From contig PFRW01000035.1 of NCBI GenBank assembly GCA_002788755.1, forward strand, positions 1-19,935: a stretch of 19,935 nt of DNA. The letters run 5' to 3'. Of this stretch, positions 14,901 through 19,935 are shown in pieces. The translations under genes and the position numbers were made by a program. Below the pieces are notes generated by a model that was not told the DNA's origin, made no database searches, and saw nothing but the letters and a program-made list of their open reading frames with translations. Position 1 is the stretch's first letter; every line of letters begins with the position of its first letter. Source of the stretch: Candidatus Peregrinibacteria bacterium CG_4_9_14_0_2_um_filter_41_14. Its GTDB lineage: Bacteria; Patescibacteriota; Gracilibacteria; UBA1369; UM-FILTER-41-14.

Positions 14901-15360
14901 CATTGTATATATTGATGGCAACCGCGTGCGTGACTTTAGCAAAACTTATATTATTAAGAACAGTCATGCGGTAATTGAAGGGCGAATTCCAACTTTTGCA
15001 GCTAGATGGAACATTGCCAGTTTAGTGTTTGGTTCAGTTATTTTGACAGACTCTAAGGCGGGGGCAGTTTCGACAGCTATTCCTGTAGAGATCTTAAAAG
15101 ATCCAAGCGTGCATAAAGCAACGTTGTTAGCTTACGATCCAGAAACTAGTGAGTATAGTGATCCGGTTAGTATCTCGTTTGTTTATAAGCCAAATCGATT
15201 GTTTCCGAATTTAGCAAAAGGACAATTAAATATTTTTGATCCTGCCGTTACTTTCTTAATTTTGCTAGTACTTGCCGCTTTGGCTGCTTCGGCTGCCGGT
15301 GTGCTTAAGTATCAACATCGCAAAGAACATACTGAGTTACAAACTAAAAGTCGTAGTTAG
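11959..15360 (+). CDS. Large secreted, C-terminally membrane-anchored surface protein with Calx-beta domain(s)
   Basis: 1133 residues. A signal peptide (residues 1 to ~35, basic start, hydrophobic core, LAAA) is followed by a β-rich region. A Gly-rich, Asn/Gly-repeat stretch comes next (about 134-330, e.g. GGGGYGGAGGNGAG). A Calx-beta-like domain spans ~339-453, with DYTVTGTATGSGTDY and DVEVDETVIITLSNA. An Ig/FN3-like unit spans ~454-565. A second Calx-beta/cadherin-like unit spans ~567-674, ending VTDND. A Pro/Thr/Glu linker covers ~690-735. Acidic calcium-binding repeats of thrombospondin-3/dockerin type lie at ~832-875 (DDDGDGIQNG, DSDGDGVDDG). β-rich domains follow, then one membrane helix (~1094-1117) and a basic tail. 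Probable calcium-dependent adhesin or envelope fibre; binding target unknown. The start at 11959 was chosen for the signal peptide and promoter. Its stop overlaps dnaB by 17 nt. Confidence 0.9.
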   Translation: MQSQFLQKLISVKLITCLLVSLVGTLIVAPAITLAAACPSADATITISTNTTWTTSDASGFNCAGQNIVITNNATLTLTGNTATGDIPYIDAANITIDSGSAISANGNGCEPLNADFNANGKAPNGDNICIQTSGGSPVGGGEGNDGGWGAAGGGGYGGAGGNGAGTGTGGSFYGDADAPELFGAAGGTSGTLGLGGNGGGVVKLNVNGTLTNNGAITANGANGVVTGGSTFGEDSAGAGGSGGSIFLSMLRYVCATGTLTTSGGQGETYTTGMTIGSGSGGGGRVRAGYGISDSGACALSTLLASTVAAGGPAGPFPGSNGSPGSAGTLSVAALKLIAFTAATASTTEGNSGTTNTNIEITLSSASVGSTTVDYTVTGTATGSGTDYTLANGTATITDGNTTTNVTLSVVGDTDVEVDETVIITLSNATNGSIVNTEGNYIHTHTISNDDVANVAPTVGSETVDTVAVASQTSSTLLPLIGWTYADDDLDTQASYQVVIAPSGGLSVYDSGVVASASASHQVVTGNFTTGTALEPSTVYDLTVTVNDGTTDTAGTTVQFTTKAAGVTTDTSGGIAVTEGSTTDTFTMVLDTIPTGDVVLTFTDDGAVSMSPTSLTFTSANWDTPQTVTVTAVDNAVVDGSRTSTTTVAATSADGSYNGISVSSISASVTDNDVAATGGGGGSISYLLNLPPPTTPATIMDLPPTDVPADVPEEQTPAEQTPTVAPTADLDQHGATGDFAPSGVNDVPSGFRAFISPAPILRVPVSVADIIIPEPIQREADTKLFVSLMNFEPPAAGTKIASDNGFENMIGAFRKFKLEKEKTGTKMSIMDIGDDDGDGIQNGLERLLGTSIADRDSDGDGVDDGTEINFYGTDPMVKNVGIMDIMNVNYPKTLSTSAQLPVVAPSGSKVRVYYVTKDGKKVFLNTITTGPNNVGLVDLVDLPNGEVVQLLTEIVTPDNQSREILSDPFRVRLSRLTAETAIVYIDGNRVRDFSKTYIIKNSHAVIEGRIPTFAARWNIASLVFGSVILTDSKAGAVSTAIPVEILKDPSVHKATLLAYDPETSEYSDPVSISFVYKPNRLFPNLAKGQLNIFDPAVTFLILLVLAALAASAAGVLKYQHRKEHTELQTKSRS

Positions 15361-16765
15361 CCATGCGCGGGTTGGGAACGGATGCCGATTCACTAGGTGG
15401 TGGCGCCATTTCTAACCCGCGATGTTGGTGGTCGATATCGTAAAAACGAAGCTTCTCTTTGTGGAACATAAGCTCTACCGAACCAATTGGACCGTTACGA
15501 TGCTTGTTGATAATAACTTCGGTAATACCTTGGCGCTCGGAATCTTCTTCATAGTAGTCCTCACGATATAGCATCATGACGACATCGGCATCTTGCTCGA
15601 TTGAACCAGACTCACGGAGATCAGATAGTTGCGGGTGTTTGTTGATACGGCTTTCGACCGCACGGGAAAGTTGTGATAAGGCGATAACAGGGATGTGAAG
15701 CTCACGAGCTAGCGCTTTTAAGGAACGCGAAATTTCCGAAATTTCTTGTACACGGTTGGCAATCATTGTGCCACCGGAATTGGCGTGCATTAGTTGCAGG
15801 TAATCAATAAAGAGACAGTCGAGCCCATGCTCCATTTGTAGGCGACGTGCTTTTGCTCTGAGTTCTACAATTGAACTACCGAGTGAGTCATCAATAAAAA
15901 TCTTGTAGGAATTAAGTTGATCCATAACAGGCCCGATGCGCGCAAAATCACTGTCATTAAGTTTACCGGTTTTAATTTTCCATGAATCGACTTCAAGTAA
16001 AGAACAGAACATACGTTCGACCAATTGCTCTTTGGACATTTCTAAGGAGATAATGCCGACACTGCGACCATTTTGAGCGACATTTTGAGCGATATTGAGA
16101 GCGAAAGCGGTTTTACCCATAGAAGGACGGGCGGCAAGGATAACCAAATCGGAAGGCTGCATACCTGTTAACAGGTTGTCTAAGGCTTTAAAGCCAGTTT
16201 GGAGACCTTGGTATTTTTCGCGCTGTTCTGGATCGTGCAGTTCGGCAATTTTTTCGTAAGTGTTGGCAAGGATGTCTTTAATATGGACAAACTTGTCTTT
16301 AATAAAGTTTCCGGAAACGTGGAATAGGGTTTGTTCGGCTTTTTCGAGGAGGTTGTTGATTTCCTGATCTTCTTCGTAACCAAAACCTGTAATTTGTTGG
16401 CCGGCACCAATTAAGCGGCGTAATGTGGCCTTATGAACAACAATGCTGGCGTACTGAAAAATATGGCTGGCCGTTGGCACTTCACCCGGTAGTTGTGCCA
16501 GATAGGTACTGCCGCCAATTTGCTGTAGTAAACCATTGTCTTCGAGATGAGTAGTCAACGTTAATACGTCTAGGGGAGTGTGTTTATTAAACAAATCCAT
16601 CATGGCACGGTAAATGGTGCCGTTGCCATCGTGGTAAAAATCTTCGGGCTTGAGAATGTCGACAATTTTGATAATCGCTTCTTTGTCTAACATTAATGAA
16701 CCTAACACACTGCGTTCCGCCTCTAGGCTATGTGGTGGAATGTGAGTTGGTTTATTATTATTCAT
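15344..16765 (-). CDS. dnaB: Replicative DNA helicase DnaB
   Basis: Hexameric 5'-3' helicase that drives the replication fork. The 473 residues have the usual order: N-terminal primase-interacting domain (SLEAERSVLGSLMLD, about 13-27), linker helix, then a RecA-like motor. The motor has Walker A ARPSMGKT (212-219), LEMSKEQL (241-248), Walker B LFIDYLQL (318-325), the sensor ALSQLSR (362-368) and LRESGSIEQDAD (383-394). No intein or insertion is present. The Pro/Ser-rich C-terminal tail ends MANYDF. The ATG follows an A/T-rich leader with no clear Shine-Dalgarno sequence. It is divergent from the yraN-like gene and convergent with, and overlapping, the surface-protein gene. Confidence 0.97.
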   Translation of the reverse strand: MNNNKPTHIPPHSLEAERSVLGSLMLDKEAIIKIVDILKPEDFYHDGNGTIYRAMMDLFNKHTPLDVLTLTTHLEDNGLLQQIGGSTYLAQLPGEVPTASHIFQYASIVVHKATLRRLIGAGQQITGFGYEEDQEINNLLEKAEQTLFHVSGNFIKDKFVHIKDILANTYEKIAELHDPEQREKYQGLQTGFKALDNLLTGMQPSDLVILAARPSMGKTAFALNIAQNVAQNGRSVGIISLEMSKEQLVERMFCSLLEVDSWKIKTGKLNDSDFARIGPVMDQLNSYKIFIDDSLGSSIVELRAKARRLQMEHGLDCLFIDYLQLMHANSGGTMIANRVQEISEISRSLKALARELHIPVIALSQLSRAVESRINKHPQLSDLRESGSIEQDADVVMMLYREDYYEEDSERQGITEVIINKHRNGPIGSVELMFHKEKLRFYDIDHQHRGLEMAPPPSESASVPNPRMANYDF

Positions 16766-16782
16766 AAAAACATAAAAAATTT

Positions 16783-16812
16783 TTGCCGAGGCTTCCTATT
16801 TTTGCATATTAT
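16783..16812 (+). promoter_or_regulatory. Putative promoter of the yraN-PEGA gene pair
   Basis: TTGCCG (16783-16788), an 18-nt spacer and TATTAT (16807-16812). The start near 16819 gives a leader of about 16 nt containing AGGA (16825-16828) ahead of the ATG at 16835. Confidence 0.45.
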
Positions 16813-16834
16813 GATGAAAAATCTAGGAAGAATT

Positions 16835-17212
16835 ATGCGAATCAAACTATTCAACTTGCCAGACGCCAAAGATCCTTACGCTTTAGGTAAATTAGGCGAG
16901 CGGCTAGTGGCACTACTCCTTACAAAACAAGGGTTTTTGCTTTTGGGTAGCAATTTTAGAGGCGTTGGTTACGAAGTGGATTTGATTACTCAAAAGGATA
17001 AGCTGATTGTTGTTTTTGAAATTAAAACGACGCTTTCGGGGAACATGGACTACTTATATGAATCAATTCGACCCGCACAAGTTAGACGACTAACCAAGGG
17101 CGCTCAGATTTTTTGCCAACAACATCAAATTAATTATCCAATTAGTATTTACGCTGGTCTTGTTGATTTATCGGGAAATGAGCCGAAGATTGAAATTTTA
17201 GAGATTTTGTGA
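16835..17212 (+). CDS. YraN/UPF0102-family endonuclease-like protein
   Basis: 125 residues of the YraN family, which has a restriction-endonuclease-like (Holliday-junction-resolvase-type) fold. Visible are GKLGERLVALLL with Glu22, the NFRGVGYEVDLIT block with Glu47 and Asp49, and VVFEIKTTLS with Glu62 and Lys64. This is the family's E...E-x-D...E-x-K set; the usual VEVKtR is FEIKTT here. A C-terminal SIRPAQVRRLTKGAQIF matches the family's basic helix. The start at 16835 is supported by AGGA upstream; the frame extends back to 16730 without a convincing start. The PEGA-like gene begins 10 nt after its stop, so they are likely co-transcribed. The cellular role of the family is not settled. Confidence 0.88.
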   Translation: MRIKLFNLPDAKDPYALGKLGERLVALLLTKQGFLLLGSNFRGVGYEVDLITQKDKLIVVFEIKTTLSGNMDYLYESIRPAQVRRLTKGAQIFCQQHQINYPISIYAGLVDLSGNEPKIEILEIL

Positions 17213-17222
17213 GAGATTCTTA

Positions 17223-18248
17223 ATGCTTAATCATTATTACATGGATTTTAATAAAATGCGGCCGGGGCTTGTTTTGCTACTAACTGGTGTTTTGGCTGTG
17301 GGAATCAGCTATTGGGGACTTGCGTATAATCAAGGGAGTTTGCAGATAACAAGTCCCGTGCTGCCTGTTACAATTAGTGGGATGTACGATATGCCGGTTG
17401 AGTGTGATCAAACTCTTTGCACTTACAAGGTTAAGCCGCGTGTATATAACTTAAATTTATCTGCAAATGGATACACGTCCACCACGGCAGCAGCCAGTGT
17501 AAAAAGAGGAAAAACAACCAAAACTACCTACGAGCCACTACCAGTGCCTAAATTCACAAAAGACCAGACCGAAAGCACCTATGACGACTTAATCTACGTA
17601 ACGACAACGGGTCAAGAAACAACATTATGGCAACGTGATTTAATTAGTGATCAACAAATTACAACTTTGGCAGATGCTGAAATTACGCAAATTTATGCGG
17701 AAACGGCTAACCCCATTGTTTTAATTAAAACGGATGGTGGGACTTTGATTGAAATAAATTTATTATCGGCACGTAAAAAAGAAGTCAAACTGCCGTTTGC
17801 TAAAGATCATTTTAAATTATTGGGCAAAAAATGGATGACATGGAACGAGGATACCCAATTTTACTATGCACCATTTGGTTATACGTTGGATAACCGCTTA
17901 AGTTTACCAATTAAATCGTCTGACCATATTGTTTCTAAAAATGACCAAATGGCTTACTTTATTAGTCAAATACCGCTAGCGGAAGCTAACACCGAGGCAA
18001 ATAATGCGCTTGTTGAACTTTTTAATATTACGAGTGATTCAGCCGAGATTGATGCTTCCAAAGTGGACGATGACCAACCTTATTTGCTTTATCAAATTGA
18101 TTTATTAGCTGATAAAATCACATATTTGGACAAGTTAGAGTGGACAGGCAAAGATGAGCTCACCTTAATAAAATCGTATACACGCAGCGACTTGGCGCCG
18201 GTGATTCTTGTTAAGGTTAATAAGGATATATATAAATTTGAAGAATAA
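17223..18248 (+). CDS. PEGA-like domain membrane protein
   Basis: 341 residues. A basic N-terminus is followed by one membrane helix (about 15-34). Next is a PEGA-like β unit at about 38-105 (GSLQITSPVLPVTISG, two cysteines at 61 and 66 in VECDQTLC, then LNLSANGYTST and a KRGKTTKTTYEPLP ending). A C-terminal region (about 110-341) has repeated short β strands and may form a propeller, e.g. ETTLWQRDL and HFKLLGKKWMTW. The pattern is an N-terminal anchor with an external β-rich domain. PEGA units are common in bacterial surface proteins; the function here is unknown. An alternative ATG lies at 17241. It is followed by the perfect hairpin at 18271-18295, then comM. Confidence 0.82.
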   Translation: MLNHYYMDFNKMRPGLVLLLTGVLAVGISYWGLAYNQGSLQITSPVLPVTISGMYDMPVECDQTLCTYKVKPRVYNLNLSANGYTSTTAAASVKRGKTTKTTYEPLPVPKFTKDQTESTYDDLIYVTTTGQETTLWQRDLISDQQITTLADAEITQIYAETANPIVLIKTDGGTLIEINLLSARKKEVKLPFAKDHFKLLGKKWMTWNEDTQFYYAPFGYTLDNRLSLPIKSSDHIVSKNDQMAYFISQIPLAEANTEANNALVELFNITSDSAEIDASKVDDDQPYLLYQIDLLADKITYLDKLEWTGKDELTLIKSYTRSDLAPVILVKVNKDIYKFEE

Positions 18249-18270
18249 TTTATCTTTTCTTAAAGTGGGT

Positions 18271-18295
18271 AGGTTAAGGTAATTATCCTTAACCT
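18271..18295 (+). other. Perfect 9-bp hairpin between the PEGA-like gene and comM
   Basis: AGGTTAAGG (18271-18279) and CCTTAACCT (18287-18295) enclose the 7-nt loop TAATTAT. It starts 22 nt past the upstream stop and ends 8 nt before the comM GTG. No uninterrupted T-run follows (TGCTTATTG), so it is a poor terminator on the plus strand. It could instead be a translational or operator element. Confidence 0.5.
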
Positions 18296-18303
18296 TGCTT
18301 ATT

Positions 18304-19800
18304 GTGTCAGTTTGTTTACATAGTGCGGCGCTGCTGGGACTAGACTGTACGAAAGTTTCGGTGGAGGTGGATGTTTTCCGCGGTTTGTCGGAGTTTACAA
18401 TTGTGGGGCTGGGCGGCACGGCAATTCAAGAAGCCAAAAAACGGGTTTACAGTGCCATTAAAAATGCGGCTTTTACTTATCCACCAACTCGTAAAATTGT
18501 AAATTTAAGTCCGGCCCATGTACGTAAACAAGGGACTATTTACGATGTGCCAATTGCAGTCGGTTTATTGGCGGCAACTAAGCAGGTTAGTACAGCGTTG
18601 TTTGCCGACTCTTTCTTTTTTGGGGAGTTGTCGTTGTCCGGTCAAATTAAGCCGGTTTTGGGGGCGGCGGTATTGGTAAATTTTGCCAAGCAGTGTGGCT
18701 ATAAATATATATTTGTACCTAAGTATAATTTAGAGGAGCTGGATTTAATTGAGAATGTCAAATTAATCGCTGTAGAAAATTTGCCGCAGCTGGTTGCCTA
18801 CCTCAATCAAAAGTGCAAACCGGTGTATTATATTCCGCAATTGAGGGAGAAGGGGAGTACCCGGGTTTTTGCGCACAGGCTAGAGCTAATTAATGGGCAT
18901 GAACAGGCTAAACGGGCCTTAAAGTTGGTGGCGGCGGGTGGTCATAATATTTTATTAAATGGGCCGCCGGGTAGTGGTAAGACGATGCTAGCTAAGTGTT
19001 TACCGAGTTTATTGCCGGCATTAACTACTCAAGAGCAACTGGAATTAACCAAAATTCATTCTGTAGCTGGTATTTTTACCAATACAATTAGTAGGCCGAT
19101 TCAGACTGTGCATCATAGTTGTACAATCAAAAACTTGTTAGGAACCAACTTGCAACCGGGGGAAATTACGTTGGCGCATTTGGGGATTTTGTTTTTGGAT
19201 GAACTCCTAGAATTCCCCAAACATAATTTAGAAAGTTTACGGCAGCCGCTGGAGGACCACCAAATCACATTATTTTGGCATGGCATGAAGGTTGTGTATC
19301 CAGCGCACTTTATTTTGTTGGCGGCAACTAATCCTTGCCCGTGTGGGTATAGTACCGATCCCGGTAAGGAATGTAAGTGCTCACCTTATCAAATTAGACA
19401 GTACCAAAGCCGATTGTCGGGACCGTTATTAGATCGTATTGATTTGCAGGTAGAAATGCCGCGGCTAAAGGCGGAAGAATTGGATTTTAAGAGCACGGGA
19501 GAGACATCGCTGCAGGTGCGGAAGGAGGTTGATTTAATTAGAAGGCTGCAGCAGACGCGTTATCAACATACTGATGTAAATTTAAATTCGGAATTGCGGC
19601 GAGATCACATTGCACAATTTTGTGCCCTAACAAGAACTGCTAAAAACACCCTAAATTTGGCCACGGATAAATTGGCGTTGTCGGGTCGGGCGCACTTTAA
19701 AATCATTAAAATTGCACGGACGATTGCCGATTTTGAAGACAGCGCTGTGCTTAGGGAGGCACATGTTTTGGAGGCGCTGCAGTTTAGGCTGGGGATGTAA
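18304..19800 (+). CDS. comM: ComM-family AAA+ ATPase (Mg-chelatase-like)
   Basis: Hexameric AAA+ helicase family; ComM promotes branch migration during natural transformation. From GTG at 18304, about 498 residues. The N-terminal domain has the family blocks HSAALLGLD, VDVFRGLSEFTIVGL and IVNLSPAHVRKQGTIYDVPIA. Walker A is GPPGSGKT (about 220-227). HH in QTVHHS, PGEITLAHLG and Walker B ILFLDELLEF (Asp near 299) follow. NPCPCGY and the additional cysteines CKC resemble the family's metal-like loop. LSGPLLDRID carries the sensor Arg, and the C-terminal GRAHFKIIKIARTIADFE is the Mg-chelatase C domain. The strand after RQPLEDHQIT (LFWHGMKVVYPAHF) is less typical. A TTG at 18295 would add three residues; GTG gives the usual family N-terminal length. 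No Shine-Dalgarno sequence is seen. Confidence 0.95.
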   Translation: MSVCLHSAALLGLDCTKVSVEVDVFRGLSEFTIVGLGGTAIQEAKKRVYSAIKNAAFTYPPTRKIVNLSPAHVRKQGTIYDVPIAVGLLAATKQVSTALFADSFFFGELSLSGQIKPVLGAAVLVNFAKQCGYKYIFVPKYNLEELDLIENVKLIAVENLPQLVAYLNQKCKPVYYIPQLREKGSTRVFAHRLELINGHEQAKRALKLVAAGGHNILLNGPPGSGKTMLAKCLPSLLPALTTQEQLELTKIHSVAGIFTNTISRPIQTVHHSCTIKNLLGTNLQPGEITLAHLGILFLDELLEFPKHNLESLRQPLEDHQITLFWHGMKVVYPAHFILLAATNPCPCGYSTDPGKECKCSPYQIRQYQSRLSGPLLDRIDLQVEMPRLKAEELDFKSTGETSLQVRKEVDLIRRLQQTRYQHTDVNLNSELRRDHIAQFCALTRTAKNTLNLATDKLALSGRAHFKIIKIARTIADFEDSAVLREAHVLEALQFRLGM

Positions 19801-19830
19801 ACACGTTACACGCACACACTGAATTTAGCC

Positions 19831-19859
19831 TGTCAAAATCACCTAATCCATGCTACAAT
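19831..19859 (+). promoter_or_regulatory. Putative promoter of the right-edge gene
   Basis: A weak -35 TGTCAA (19831-19836), a 17-nt spacer and TACAAT (19854-19859) with TGC before it (extended -10). It would leave about 20 nt of leader to ATG 19886. Confidence 0.5.
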
Positions 19860-19885
19860 TACCAGATAGAATCTAGCTTTGCCCC

Positions 19886-19935
19886 ATGGCATATACTTGG
19901 CAAAAGACCCGACGGGGCGCCTCCCTCATCATCGC
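19886..19935 (+). CDS. Start of a possible prepilin-like protein (truncated by the window edge)
   Basis: The frame reads MAYTWQKTRRGASLIIA and runs off the right edge. A short basic leader, Gly, a small residue and then a hydrophobic run resemble the prepilin-peptidase site of type IV pilin-like proteins (RRG/ASLI). It follows an extended -10 promoter at the expected distance. With only 16 full codons the call is tentative, but nearness to comM fits a pilus or competence setting. Confidence 0.45.
   Translation, partial: MAYTWQKTRRGASLII

Overview
The window reads as chromosomal DNA of a Candidate Phyla Radiation (Patescibacteria) bacterium. The grounds are a tightly packed gene set of housekeeping enzymes, a TrbC/VirB2-like small membrane protein, helix-turn-helix/coiled-coil proteins typical of that group, few Shine-Dalgarno sequences, and moderate-to-low GC. 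In-frame UGA sense codons are not needed anywhere, so the standard bacterial code fits. Lineage below that level is not resolvable by eye.

Layout. 1-1829 (-): N-terminal two thirds of pyruvate phosphate dikinase, cut by the window edge. 1945-2394 (-): HTH/coiled-coil protein with its own terminator. 2582-3163 (+): polytopic membrane protein. 3229-4177 (+): tRNA-Lys followed after 6 nt by murB. 4248-4667 (+): TrbC/VirB2-like protein with a strong promoter. 4688-7027 (-): a compact run trmH-like, mutM, ybeY, tRNA-Pro, PRC-barrel protein, ending in a terminator built into the last codons of the PRC gene. 7203-7850 (+): a membrane-anchored HTH/coiled-coil protein. 7852-11819 (-): lysS (fused to an HD domain) and guaA (long, eukaryote-like form), overlapping by ATGA. 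11959-15360 (+): large secreted, membrane-anchored Calx-beta surface protein. 15344-16765 (-): dnaB. 16835-19800 (+): yraN-like nuclease, PEGA-like membrane protein, comM. 19886-19935 (+): start of a prepilin-like gene. There is no gene-free stretch longer than about 150 bases.

How the genes fit together. Most are informational or repair functions (tRNA genes, lysS, trmH, mutM, ybeY, dnaB, yraN, comM) interleaved with envelope functions (murB, surface protein, TrbC-like protein, PEGA-like protein). comM and the prepilin-like start suggest competence or pilus functions at the right end. Promoters that can be read are mostly an extended -10 type (TGn before the -10 hexamer) with short leaders.

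The most striking signal is at 7003-7491. TGTC/GACA occurs 31 times in 489 bp (about 4 expected by chance). The cluster covers the promoter, the HTH codons and the linker codons of the membrane-anchored HTH protein, then stops abruptly at the coiled-coil. This looks like a binding-site array embedded in and around the gene of its probable binding protein: an autoregulatory, or possibly centromere/anchor-like, system that I do not recognise.
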